Below, one piece after another: positions 1 through 8,112 of a DNA stretch of 64,000 nt. Below the pieces are notes generated by a model. That model saw nothing but the letters and a program-made list of their open reading frames with translations. It did not search any database and had not been told where the DNA came from. Source of the stretch: Flavobacterium sp. CF136. Lineage in GTDB: Bacteria; Bacteroidota; Bacteroidia; Flavobacteriales; Flavobacteriaceae. The first letter of the stretch is position 1. The number at the start of each line of letters is the position of its first letter. The stretch lies in the NCBI RefSeq assembly GCF_000282055.1, contig NZ_AKJZ01000032.1, forward strand, positions 39,645 to 103,644, given 5' to 3'. Both the position numbers and the translations under genes were made by a program.

Positions 1-553
1 CGTCAGAGAGTATAATTTTTACCTGTTTAAAATTTACATCCAGGAATAACTGATCCTGAATTATTTTGTCATTTGAGGAAACCCTGACTAAATCACCATC
101 GATTGCCCCAAAATCCCTAAACTTTACAATAAAATAGGCTGATTTAGTTTTAAAATCACCTAATGAAATATTTTTCTTGACTAATTCCCCCCTTCCTTCT
201 TTTAATCCCTCAGCTTTTAAGGCTTTGTCCAGATCTTTTTCCATTTTTGCCACATAACGATCTCCTGGATTGGCGAAATCATTCTCTGTAGACATAGTAA
301 ACGTACTTTTTTGTTCCCCTATTTGAAATTTGGATTTTGGAGTAATGCTGGTATTATCAAATACATTCGGCGTTTTAATATTTGGCATATCTGTTTTATC
401 CGCCTGAGGGTCTTTGATTTCCGGAAGTGGTGTTTTTTTAGGTTTTGCACTAAACTTTGGGGCAGGAATAGACTTAAAACCAGAATTAAATTCGGTTTGG
501 GCAGAAACTGTTAAAACAGTAAAAAACAATATGAAAAATAAAATATGCTTCAT
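1..553 (-). CDS. Secreted protein of unknown function, 5' part only
   Basis: The reading frame is open from an ATG at 553 down to the window edge, giving 184 residues without a stop, so the C-terminus is missing. The first 19 residues form a clear Sec signal peptide (MKHILFF... ending SAQ), so the product is exported. A Pro/Lys-rich, probably disordered stretch follows (about residues 25-75). The last 50 residues contain a pattern (FRDFGAIDGDLVRV, then a predicted strand-rich run) resembling a small beta-sandwich domain that recurs in Bacteroidota secreted proteins. I cannot name a function. A good -33/-7 promoter lies just upstream (606-637). The gene is divergent from the DnaJ-like gene at 849. 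Confidence 0.75.
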   Translation of the reverse strand, partial: MKHILFFILFFTVLTVSAQTEFNSGFKSIPAPKFSAKPKKTPLPEIKDPQADKTDMPNIKTPNVFDNTSITPKSKFQIGEQKSTFTMSTENDFANPGDRYVAKMEKDLDKALKAEGLKEGRGELVKKNISLGDFKTKSAYFIVKFRDFGAIDGDLVRVSSNDKIIQDQLFLDVNFKQVKIILSD

Positions 554-605
554 TGAAAAAGTATTATCGAATCGGCTTTTAAATTTTATAAATAACATAA
601 CATCG

Positions 606-637
606 CAAAAATAGCATAATTTAATTAGGCTCTACAA
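606..637 (-). promoter_or_regulatory. Bacteroidota-type promoter for the secreted protein gene
   Basis: On the minus strand a TTG (637-635) is followed after 21 bases by TATTTTTG (613-606). This fits the flavobacterial -33 TTG / -7 TAnnTTTG pattern with a 17-23 base spacer. It would start transcription roughly 45 bases before the ATG at 553. Confidence 0.55.
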
Positions 638-848
638 CTTTAAGAGTTTTATAACAATATATTAGGCTATTTTTTGGAATCAAAAAACCTGCCAAAAAAA
701 TGAGCCTAAATTAAAACCATTTACCCGACTAAAGAATCTTTAAACTTCCTTTTAAAATATTATCTTAAAAGAAACCACATCATTTTGATAATTAGCAACT
801 TATTCATAACTTCAATATTTTAACCCACTTTTACAAAATTTCAAAAAA

Positions 849-1763
849 ATGGATTATATCGACTACTATAAAACATTGGAAATTACAAAATCTGCGACTG
901 AAGCCGAAATAAAAAAAGCATATCGAAAATTAGCCCGGAAATATCATCCGGATTTAAATCCGAATGATAAAGAAGCGGAGAAAAAATTCAAAGAAATAAA
1001 CGAAGCTAATGAAGTTTTGGGTAATCCGGAAAATCGTAAAAAATACGATAAATACGGAAAAGACTGGAAGCATGCTGATGAATTTGAAAAAGCGGGCTAT
1101 AATCCGAATCAACAGCAACGGTCGGGACAACAAAGCGGTCGGGGTTTTTCAGATTTTTCCAGTGGTGATTTCTCAGAAAGTGATTTTTCTGATTTTTTCA
1201 ATTCGATGTACGGTTCGGCAAGAAGCAGCAGAAGCCAATCAAAATACAGAGGACAGGATTTTAATGCTGAACTTGAACTGGATTTGGTATCTGCTTATAC
1301 TACACACAAGCAGAACCTAACCGTAAATGGTAAAAATATCCGAATTACGATTCCTGCGGGTGTAGAAAACGGGCAGATTATAAAAATTCCCGGACATGGC
1401 GGTCCTGGTGTAAACGGTGGTCCGAATGGCGATTTATACATTACTTTCTTAATTGCAAATAATCCGGATTTTAAAAGAGAGGGCAATAATTTGTACGCTG
1501 AAATTAATCTTGATTTGTATACCGCAATTTTAGGCGGAGAAATTTATATAAACACTTTTGACGGAAAAGTAAAAATTAAGGTACCACCGGAAACACAGAC
1601 CGGAACTAAAGTAAAATTAAAAGGAAAAGGTTTTCCTGTATACAAAAAAGAGAATCAATTTGGAGATTTATACGTTACTTATACTTTAAAAATTCCAACA
1701 AAATTATCAGTAAAAGAAAAAGAATTATTCGAAGAATTAGCTAAAATCAGAAATCATGAGTAA
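849..1763 (+). CDS. cbpA: DnaJ-family co-chaperone, CbpA-like (no zinc finger)
   Basis: A 304-residue J-domain protein. Residues 1-70 are the J domain with the HPD motif at H33-P34-D35, which stimulates DnaK ATPase activity. Residues 75-130 are a Gly/Ser/Phe/Gln-rich linker. Residues about 135-300 are the two C-terminal substrate-binding beta domains (IPAGVENGQIIKIPGHG and PPETQTGTKVKLKGKG are typical). There are no CxxCxGxG repeats, so this is a class II/CbpA-type protein, not canonical DnaJ. The next gene overlaps its end by 8 bases and looks like a CbpM modulator, which supports the CbpA assignment. Probable role: DnaK co-chaperone, possibly nucleoid-associated as in E. coli CbpA. Confidence 0.9.
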   Translation: MDYIDYYKTLEITKSATEAEIKKAYRKLARKYHPDLNPNDKEAEKKFKEINEANEVLGNPENRKKYDKYGKDWKHADEFEKAGYNPNQQQRSGQQSGRGFSDFSSGDFSESDFSDFFNSMYGSARSSRSQSKYRGQDFNAELELDLVSAYTTHKQNLTVNGKNIRITIPAGVENGQIIKIPGHGGPGVNGGPNGDLYITFLIANNPDFKREGNNLYAEINLDLYTAILGGEIYINTFDGKVKIKVPPETQTGTKVKLKGKGFPVYKKENQFGDLYVTYTLKIPTKLSVKEKELFEELAKIRNHE

Positions 1764-2067
1764 TAAAAATTTAATTCAGATAAGAGAATTTTGTTTGTAT
1801 CACGAAATTGAAAATACCTTTATAACTGAACTGCATAATTATGGTTTGATTAAAATTATTATTCAGGAAGAAGATGAGTATTTAGAACCTGAGCAATTGC
1901 CTGCTGTAGAAAAAATGATTCGCCTGCATTATGATCTTAAAATCAATCTGGAAGGAATTGACGCTATTGCTCATTTATTAAACAGAATTGAACTTTTACA
2001 GCAGAATCTTATCGCTTCTCAAAACAAATTGCGTCTTTATGAAGAAAAAACAGAGGAACTGAATTGA
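1756..2067 (+). CDS. CbpM-like chaperone modulator (MerR-type fold)
   Basis: A 103-residue protein whose ATG overlaps the last 8 bases of the CbpA-like gene, indicating translational coupling. The N-terminal half looks like a degenerate MerR-type helix-turn-helix (IREFCLYHEIENTFITELHNYGLI). The C-terminal half (about 70-103) is a predicted coiled-coil helix (LLNRIELLQQNLIASQNKLRLYEEK). E. coli CbpM has this layout and binds the CbpA J domain to inhibit it. The function here is inferred from architecture and gene order, because sequence similarity within this family is low. Confidence 0.75.
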   Translation: MSNKNLIQIREFCLYHEIENTFITELHNYGLIKIIIQEEDEYLEPEQLPAVEKMIRLHYDLKINLEGIDAIAHLLNRIELLQQNLIASQNKLRLYEEKTEELN

Positions 2068-2223
2068 AATATGTACTTTCAAAATATCACAAAAAAGAAT
2101 GATTTACAACATGATTTCAAACAAATTTACCTCTTTATGATTTGTATATTTTATAAATTGCAGCAAATTAATTAACCCGAATTTTTTTTAGATTTATAAA
2201 AATAAATTCACAAAATATAAAAA

Positions 2224-2610
2224 ATGAAAAGAGAAAACATCTTAACAGGATCACCATGGGAAGACAAAATGGGATATTGCCGTGCTGTACGAATTGGCAA
2301 TATTATTGAGGTTTCTGGTACTGTGGCTATTGTTGATGGCGAAAAGGTAAAGGCCGATGATGCTTATGCACAAACTTATAACATTTTAGAACGTATAGAA
2401 AAAGTACTGGAGGATTTAAACGTTGGAATGAAAGACGTAATCAGAACACGCATTTTTACTACTGACATCACTACTTTTGAAGAGGTTGCCAGAGCACATG
2501 CAGCCTTTTTTAAAGATGTAAAACCAACAACCGGTTTTTATGAAATCAGCAAATTAGTTGCTCCTGAATATTTAGTTGAAATTGAATTCACTGCCGTAGT
2601 ACAGGAATAG
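2224..2610 (+). CDS. RidA/YjgF-family protein lacking the usual catalytic arginine
   Basis: A 128-residue single-domain protein of the YjgF/YER057c/UK114 fold, full length for the family. The C-terminal strand VEIEFTAVV and the central LEDLNVGMKDVIRTRIFTTDI segment are typical. In active RidA enamine/imine deaminases an arginine (R105 in E. coli) precedes the last strand. Here the aligned segment reads PTTGFYEISKL, with no arginine at that place. This points to a Rid subfamily outside archetypal RidA, with a different or no deaminase activity. It stands alone: a 156-base gap separates it from the cbpM-like gene and a palindromic repeat follows. No partner genes suggest a substrate. Confidence 0.85.
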   Translation: MKRENILTGSPWEDKMGYCRAVRIGNIIEVSGTVAIVDGEKVKADDAYAQTYNILERIEKVLEDLNVGMKDVIRTRIFTTDITTFEEVARAHAAFFKDVKPTTGFYEISKLVAPEYLVEIEFTAVVQE

Positions 2611-2614
2611 TTTC

Positions 2615-2748
2615 TTTGCCACGAATTTCACAAATTATCTCTAATTATTTATTTTCAACAGATTAAAAATTAAGAGAATTCCCTCGAATTAAAAATTTTA
2701 TAGTCAAGCCTTTTAAAATTCGTTTTTATTAGTGAAATTCGTGGCAAA
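2615..2748. repeat. Intergenic palindromic repeat element, about 134 bp
   Basis: TTTGCCACGAATTTCAC at 2615-2631 is repeated exactly in inverted orientation at 2732-2748, giving perfect 17-base arms. The interior is AT-rich and carries further aattcg-like fragments, so a long hairpin is possible. It fills the gap between the RidA gene and the CLC gene. Repeats with this TTTGCCACGAATT core are, to my knowledge, common between genes in Flavobacterium genomes; the arms themselves are seen directly here. Confidence 0.7.
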
Positions 2749-2757
2749 CTTATTTAA

Positions 2758-3990
2758 ATGAATTTTCAAAAACCTAAGGAAATACTGCTGACAATATTCA
2801 AATGGATTCTCATTTGTATTTTGACAGGGACTTTATCCGGATCTGCATCAGCATTTTTTTTAGTTTCTTTAGAATGGGTTACACAATTCAGGATTAACCA
2901 TGACTGGATTATCTGGCTTTTGCCAATTGGTGGATTTCTTGTTGGTTTGAGTTATTATTATTGGGGAGAATCTGTTGTAAAAGGCAATAACTTATTACTT
3001 GAAGAATACGAAAATCCGAAGAAAGTAATTCCGTTTAAAATGGCTCCTTTAGTTCTTTCAGGAACCTTACTCACACATTTATTTGGAGGTTCTGCCGGAC
3101 GTGAAGGTACAGCCGTACAAATGGGGGGCGTAATTGCCGATCAATTCACAAAAATTTTCAATCTAGATAATTCCGAACGAAAAATTTTAATTATCCTCGG
3201 AATCAGTGCCGGTTTTGCATCCGTTTTTGGTACCCCTTTAGCTGGAGCTATTTTTGCTTTGGAAGTTTTGTATTTTAGTAAAATCAATTTCAAAAGTATT
3301 GTTTTATCTTTTCTAACCGCTTATGCAGCTTATTTTACAGTAGAATTCTGGCAGGTTAAACATACGCATTACAACATTCCTGACGTTCCTGAAATCAATC
3401 TGACAAACTTATTTTATACCATAATAATCAGTATTTTATTTGGTCTTGCTGCTTTATTATTTTCCAGAAGCACACATTTTTGGAGTTCTCTTTTTTCAAA
3501 CATTAAATATCCGCCATTACGTCCTTTTATTGGAGGGATTATTTTAGCCATTGCCATTGCAGGTTTTGGACTTACAAAATTTTCGGGATTAGGTGTTCCG
3601 GTAATTGTAGATTCGTTTTCAAATACCAATCCCTGGTATGACTTTCTGCTTAAAATTTTATTTACCGGATTTACTTTAGGAGCTGGTTTTAAAGGTGGTG
3701 AAGTAACACCTCTATTTTTTGTCGGAGCAACTTTAGGAAGCGCTTTATCAGTGATAGTTCCAATGCCAATTGCACTTTTGGCCGGAATGGGTTTTGTTGC
3801 CGTATTTTCCGGCGCAACACACACTCCTGTCGCCTGCACTATTATGGGAATGGAATTATTTGGAATAACACCAGGGCTTTTTATCGCAATTGCTTGTAGT
3901 ATTGCTTATTTTTCTTCAGGTTCTGTAGGTATTTATAAGTCTCAGATTGTAAAGGGTGCGAAATATAAATTGTATCAGAAATGGCTTTAA
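2758..3990 (+). CDS. CLC-family anion transporter, probable fluoride/proton antiporter (CLC-F type)
   Basis: A 410-residue polytopic inner-membrane protein with the CLC fold. The gating glutamate lies in GREGTAVQ (E116). Three features point to the CLC-F fluoride-exporter branch rather than chloride CLCs: GREGT instead of GREGP; THLFGGSAGREGT as the preceding context; and GFKGGEVTPLFFVGATLG instead of the GGIFAP motif. The GSGIP selectivity motif is replaced by KGNNLL near residue 76. The length (about 400, no CBS domains) also fits CLC-F. No fluoride-riboswitch consensus was recognised in the 147-base upstream gap, which is taken up by a palindromic repeat. A general chloride/anion CLC is the alternative. 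Confidence 0.8.
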   Translation: MNFQKPKEILLTIFKWILICILTGTLSGSASAFFLVSLEWVTQFRINHDWIIWLLPIGGFLVGLSYYYWGESVVKGNNLLLEEYENPKKVIPFKMAPLVLSGTLLTHLFGGSAGREGTAVQMGGVIADQFTKIFNLDNSERKILIILGISAGFASVFGTPLAGAIFALEVLYFSKINFKSIVLSFLTAYAAYFTVEFWQVKHTHYNIPDVPEINLTNLFYTIIISILFGLAALLFSRSTHFWSSLFSNIKYPPLRPFIGGIILAIAIAGFGLTKFSGLGVPVIVDSFSNTNPWYDFLLKILFTGFTLGAGFKGGEVTPLFFVGATLGSALSVIVPMPIALLAGMGFVAVFSGATHTPVACTIMGMELFGITPGLFIAIACSIAYFSSGSVGIYKSQIVKGAKYKLYQKWL

Positions 3991-4121
3991 GTTAGTCACA
4001 GTCACAGTTTTTGGTCACAATCTGAACTGAAAACTGCAACCGAAAACTGACAACTAATAAAAGTGTGTTAATCTCTAAAATGATTTCAACTTTACATTAA
4101 AAAAATGTAAATTCGCACACT

Positions 4122-5126
4122 ATGAAAATACAAGATATTCAGGCGATACAATTATTACTCGCAGCCCCAAAGAAAATCGCTATAATTCCACATAGAGGTC
4201 CTGATGGTGATGCTATGGGTTCTACGTTGGGTTTATACCACTTTTTATTAAAAAATAATCATCAGCCAACAGTAATTGCCCCTAATGATTTTCCTGATTT
4301 TTTAGCATGGATGCCAGGTTCTGAATCTGTAAAAATATTTGAAAAAGATACTGAGAACTGCACTAAAATATTAGAGGAAGCTGAAATAATATTCACACTT
4401 GATTTTAATGCTTTACATCGTACAGGAGAAATGGAGCATACTTTAGCCAAACTAAAAGCGCCATTTATTATGATTGATCATCATCAAAAACCTGATGATT
4501 ATGCAGCCTATACGTACTCAGACACTTCGTTTGGATCGACTTGCGAAATGGTGTATAACTTTATATCGTTTTTAGATAAAAAAGGAGATTTAGACAAAAC
4601 AATTGCAACCTGCCTTTATACCGGAATATTGACAGATTCAGGATCCTTTCGTTTTCCAAAAACAACAGGAAATACGCATCGTATCGTTGCGAAATTGATT
4701 GATTTAGGTGCGGAAAACACAGAAATTCCGGTTTTATTATTTGATAATAGTTCCTACAGTCGTTTGCAATTATTAGGTCGTGCGTTGCAGAATATGAAAG
4801 TTTTTGAAGAGCATAAAACATCGTATACTTCGCTTACACAAGACGAGTTGGATTCATTTAATTACGTAAAAGGTGATACTGAAGGAATTGTAAATTATGG
4901 ATTAAGCATAAAAGGTATTGTTTTTACTGCTATTTTTATTGAAAATAAAGACGAGAAAATCATCAAAATATCATTCCGTTCACAAGGCGGGTTTGATGTC
5001 AATCAATTTGCCAGAGATCATTTTAACGGTGGAGGCCATAGCAATGCTGCAGGTGGAAAATCGGAAACTTCAATGGAAGAAACTCTGAAAAAATTTGAAG
5101 ATTTAGTAACTAAACTAAAAATATAA
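4122..5126 (+). CDS. DHH/DHHA1 phosphoesterase, NrnA-like (nano-RNase / pAp phosphatase)
   Basis: A 334-residue cytosolic enzyme. The N-terminal DHH domain has the metal-binding motifs PHRGPDGDAMGS (about 23-34), LDFNALHR and IDHHQKPD (the DHH motif). The C-terminal DHHA1 domain ends with the RNA-binding GGGHSNAAGG motif. The architecture matches NrnA, which degrades 2-5 nucleotide RNAs and dephosphorylates 3'-phosphoadenosine 5'-phosphate. It lies 7 bases upstream of gldI and is probably co-transcribed with it. A candidate -7 element (TAAATTCG, 4108-4115) precedes it very closely. The exact substrate cannot be read from the sequence. Confidence 0.88.
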   Translation: MKIQDIQAIQLLLAAPKKIAIIPHRGPDGDAMGSTLGLYHFLLKNNHQPTVIAPNDFPDFLAWMPGSESVKIFEKDTENCTKILEEAEIIFTLDFNALHRTGEMEHTLAKLKAPFIMIDHHQKPDDYAAYTYSDTSFGSTCEMVYNFISFLDKKGDLDKTIATCLYTGILTDSGSFRFPKTTGNTHRIVAKLIDLGAENTEIPVLLFDNSSYSRLQLLGRALQNMKVFEEHKTSYTSLTQDELDSFNYVKGDTEGIVNYGLSIKGIVFTAIFIENKDEKIIKISFRSQGGFDVNQFARDHFNGGGHSNAAGGKSETSMEETLKKFEDLVTKLKI

Positions 5127-5133
5127 CCAAACA

Positions 5134-5775
5134 ATGAATTACTTAAAAATAAGCATTTACACGTTACTCTTTGCTGTTTTATTGGTAAGCTGTAAACATC
5201 ATGAAGAAGCCAGAAGACCTATTTCAAGGGCGTCAGGCACTTTTATGAAAAAATCAGCTGACAGAAATAAAAAATTAGTAGCCAGCGAAGAAGATGTTAT
5301 TAAAAAAATAATCAAAAGCAATCCGAAAATAAAATATTTCGCAACAAGAAAAGGATACTGGCTTTATTATGAAGAAAAAAACACAACCGATCTTTCAACA
5401 CCTAAAAAAGGAGACATTGCTTATTACAGTTTAGAAGTTAAAGACATAGATGGTAAGATTATTTATTCAGAAGCAGAACTTGGTCCACAAACCTATCATG
5501 TTGACAAACAAGATATCATGATGGGATTGCGTGATGGTATCAAATTAATGCATAAAAATGAAATTGTAACCTTCTTATTCCCTTCGCATATCGCTTATGG
5601 ATATCACGGAGACAATAAAAAAATTGGCACTAATGAATCCTTAATCTGTACTGTTACACTTCGAAATTTTGTACCCGAAGAAGCTCCTAAAACACCGGAA
5701 ACAGCCACACAAACCCTAAAACCAACAGTGCCAAAAGCAGCAGTTGAAACTAAAAAAGACACTTTAACCCCGTAA
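5134..5775 (+). CDS. gldI: Gliding-motility lipoprotein GldI, FKBP-type peptidyl-prolyl isomerase
   Basis: A 213-residue lipoprotein. The signal peptide ends in the lipobox LVSC with the acylated Cys at residue 20. A short basic linker follows, then an FKBP-like domain at about 90-190 (KKGDIAYYSLEVKDIDG, then VTFLFPSHIAYGYHG...). The tail from about 190 is Pro/Thr-rich. In F. johnsoniae GldI is needed for gliding and belongs to the set of Gld proteins tied to the T9SS; it is thought to help fold envelope proteins. The FKBP active site is less canonical than in the two downstream genes. It is followed after 16 bases by two further isomerase genes, so this is a periplasmic folding operon. Confidence 0.85.
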   Translation: MNYLKISIYTLLFAVLLVSCKHHEEARRPISRASGTFMKKSADRNKKLVASEEDVIKKIIKSNPKIKYFATRKGYWLYYEEKNTTDLSTPKKGDIAYYSLEVKDIDGKIIYSEAELGPQTYHVDKQDIMMGLRDGIKLMHKNEIVTFLFPSHIAYGYHGDNKKIGTNESLICTVTLRNFVPEEAPKTPETATQTLKPTVPKAAVETKKDTLTP

Positions 5776-5791
5776 AAACAACATTAAAAAA

Positions 5792-6862
5792 ATGAAAAAA
5801 AGTATTTTATTATTACTATTAGCCATCTCATTTTATTCTTGCAAAGACGAGCACAGCAATTTGCCTGATGGTTTATATGCCGAAATTGAAACCAATAAAG
5901 GAAATATCATCGTTGAATTAGATTATAAAAAAGCTCCGGTCACCGTAGCCAATTTTGTAACCTTAGCCGAAGGTAAAAATGAATTTGTAACCGATGAAAA
6001 CCTTAAAAGCAAGCCTTTTTTTGATGGATTAAAATTTCACAGAGTTATTGAAGACTTCATGATTCAGACAGGCGATCCGTTAGGAACGGGTTCAGGAGAT
6101 ACCGGATATAAATTTAAAGATGAAATTACCGATTTAAAATTTGACAAAGGCGGCGTTTTAGCAATGGCAAATAATGGTCCAGGTACAAACAGCAGCCAAT
6201 TTTTTATTACCCATGTTGAAACTCCGTGGTTAGACGGAAAACATACTATTTTTGGTCATGTGGTAGAAAAAGGAATGGAAGTTGTAAATAAAGTTAAACA
6301 AGATGATCAGCTAATTTCTATAAAAATTATCAGAAATGGTGAAGCAGCTAAAAAGTTTGATGCTGTTAAAGTATTTCATGATTATTTTTCAGAAATAGCT
6401 AAAGAAAAAAGCAAATACGCAGGAGTTCAAAAAGAAAAAGTGGCTTATTATGCGTCTTTAAAATCAAAAGTTACAAAAACTGCTACCGGACTAGAATATA
6501 TAATTACTGAAAAAGGAACTGGTAAAAAACCTGCAACAGGAACTCAAATATACATTCACTACGCAGGATTTTTAGAAGACGGAACTTTATTTGACACTAG
6601 TATTGCTGATGTTGCACAAGCTTTTGGAAAATTTGATCCAGCAAGGGCCGAAGCAAAAGGATATCAGCCTATTCCGTTTCAGGCAGGTCGTAAAGACGGT
6701 ATGATCCCGGGATTTATTGAAGGAATCGAACAACTTTCTTTTGGAGATAAAGCAGTTCTTTTTATTCCGTCACATTTAGCATACGGACAAACGGGTGCAG
6801 GAAATGTTATTCCGCCAAATGCCAATATTATTTTCGAAATTCAATTATTAGAAAAGCCGTAA
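5792..6862 (+). CDS. Dual-domain cyclophilin-FKBP peptidyl-prolyl isomerase, lipoprotein
   Basis: A 356-residue fusion of two unrelated proline isomerase folds. A lipoprotein signal ends at FYSC (Cys17). Residues about 30-190 are a cyclophilin with the catalytic FHRVI, NSSQFFIT and WLDGKHTIFG motifs. Residues about 225-356 are an FKBP domain (YIHYAGFLEDGTLFD ... GMIPGFIEGI ... LAYGQTGAGNVIPPNA). About 20 extra residues sit after the DTS of the FKBP domain compared with usual FKBPs. Both active sites look intact, so both domains may be functional. It is probably anchored to a membrane facing the periplasm. It sits between gldI and a close paralogue and likely shares their operon. Confidence 0.9.
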   Translation: MKKSILLLLLAISFYSCKDEHSNLPDGLYAEIETNKGNIIVELDYKKAPVTVANFVTLAEGKNEFVTDENLKSKPFFDGLKFHRVIEDFMIQTGDPLGTGSGDTGYKFKDEITDLKFDKGGVLAMANNGPGTNSSQFFITHVETPWLDGKHTIFGHVVEKGMEVVNKVKQDDQLISIKIIRNGEAAKKFDAVKVFHDYFSEIAKEKSKYAGVQKEKVAYYASLKSKVTKTATGLEYIITEKGTGKKPATGTQIYIHYAGFLEDGTLFDTSIADVAQAFGKFDPARAEAKGYQPIPFQAGRKDGMIPGFIEGIEQLSFGDKAVLFIPSHLAYGQTGAGNVIPPNANIIFEIQLLEKP

Positions 6863-6907
6863 TAACACCATTTTTAAACAATTATCATAGACATAAATCG
6901 AAATACA

Positions 6908-8032
6908 ATGAAGTTTAAATTTCTATTTTTATTTTGCCTGGCAACAATGTTTACCATTCAGGCACAAACAACTAAGAAACCTGTTGTAAAATCAAATAAA
7001 ACAACAAAAGCAACTCCAAAATCAAATCCTGGCGAAGGAATTTTTGCTACAATTTCTACCACTAAAGGCGATATTGTTTTGTCTTTAGAATATGTAAAAG
7101 CGCCTGTAACCGTAGCTAACTTTATTTCTTTGGCAGAAGGTAAAAATCCTAATGTAAAAGTGGAGAAACTGAAAGGAAAACCATTTTATGACGGATTAAA
7201 GTTTCACAGGGTTATCAATGACTTTATGATTCAGGGTGGTGATCCCGAAGGAAATGGTTCTGGAGGTCCGGGGTTTTCATTCAAAGATGAATTTACAGAA
7301 GATTTAAAATTTGAAAAAGGCGGAGTTTTGGCAATGGCCAATTCAGGCCCTGCCACTAATGGGAGCCAGTTTTTTATCACACATAAAGAAACACCATGGT
7401 TAAATGGAAAACATACTATTTTTGGCCATGTAGTTTCCGGAATGGACAATGTAAACAAAATTGTTCAGGATGATATCATGACAAAAATTACTATTACACG
7501 CAAAGGTTCTGCTGCCAAAAAATTTGATGCTGTAAAAGTTATAAACGAAGATGCTAAAAAAGAACTGTCTAAAAAAGCAGAAAGTCAAAAAGTAATTGCC
7601 GCAAAAGCTGCTTATTTCGCTGATGCTAAAGCCAGTGCTACAACAACTGAGTCAGGTTTAAAATATAAAATAACACAAAAAGGTTCAGATGTAAAACCGG
7701 CAGAAGGAACTACTTTCTATTTTCATTACGCAGGTTACTTTGAAGATGGAACTCTTTTTGACAGCAGTATTGCTGAAGTTGCAAAAGCATACGGTAAATA
7801 CGATGCAAACAGAGATGCTCAAAAAGGATATCAGCCTTTTCCATTTGTTGCAGGTAAAAAAGACGGCATGATTCCTGGTTTCTTAGAAGCTTTAGGCATG
7901 ATGTCTGACGGAGAAAAAGCGGTATTTTTTCTTCCTGCAAATTTAGCATATGGCGAAAAAGGTGCCGGAGGAGTAATTCCGCCAAATGCAACTTTAGTTT
8001 TTGAAATTGAAACATACAGCAAAAAACAATAA
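6908..8032 (+). CDS. Dual-domain cyclophilin-FKBP peptidyl-prolyl isomerase, soluble secreted paralogue
   Basis: A 374-residue paralogue of the preceding gene with the same order: cyclophilin (about 45-205; FHRVI, NGSQFFIT, WLNGKHTIFG) then FKBP (about 240-374; YFHYAGYFEDGTLFD ... GMIPGFLEAL ... LAYGEKGAGGVIPPNA). The same extra segment follows the FKBP DSS. The signal peptide ends in IQAQ with no lipobox cysteine, so this copy is probably released into the periplasm while its neighbour is lipid-anchored. A Lys/Thr/Ser-rich linker follows the signal. It is the last gene of the gldI cluster, ended by a hairpin terminator at 8076. Confidence 0.9.
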   Translation: MKFKFLFLFCLATMFTIQAQTTKKPVVKSNKTTKATPKSNPGEGIFATISTTKGDIVLSLEYVKAPVTVANFISLAEGKNPNVKVEKLKGKPFYDGLKFHRVINDFMIQGGDPEGNGSGGPGFSFKDEFTEDLKFEKGGVLAMANSGPATNGSQFFITHKETPWLNGKHTIFGHVVSGMDNVNKIVQDDIMTKITITRKGSAAKKFDAVKVINEDAKKELSKKAESQKVIAAKAAYFADAKASATTTESGLKYKITQKGSDVKPAEGTTFYFHYAGYFEDGTLFDSSIAEVAKAYGKYDANRDAQKGYQPFPFVAGKKDGMIPGFLEALGMMSDGEKAVFFLPANLAYGEKGAGGVIPPNATLVFEIETYSKKQ

Positions 8033-8075
8033 GAAAATTTTTAGATAAGCATTAGCTTAAACATAAAAGCTTAAC

Positions 8076-8107
8076 AAAAAAACTCCATTAGATAATGGAG
8101 TTTTTTT
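8076..8107. terminator. Bidirectional rho-independent terminator
   Basis: AAAAAAACTCCATTA - ga - TAATGGAGTTTTTTT forms a 10 bp stem-loop with A and T runs on both sides. It lies between the convergent gldI-isomerase operon and the PepSY-like gene, so it can serve both strands. Confidence 0.85.
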
Positions 8108-8112
8108 GTTTT

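Noticed and set aside
311..614. Two plus-strand open frames of 66-67 codons at the left end
   Set aside because: They are antisense to the clear secreted-protein frame with signal peptide and promoter on the minus strand, and their own sequences look random.
2611..2757. Fluoride riboswitch ahead of the CLC gene
   Set aside because: I looked for the conserved crcB-motif core and pseudoknot and saw only the inverted repeat; a covariance-model search would be needed to be sure.
3414..3839. 141-codon minus-strand frame inside the CLC gene
   Set aside because: It overlaps conserved transmembrane segments of the CLC protein and has no independent protein features.
3991..4060. CAGTCACAG / CTGAAAACTG-rich stretch after the CLC gene as a hairpin or operator
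   Set aside because: Short direct words only, no good pairing. A weak low-complexity intergenic repeat is possible but not supportable here.
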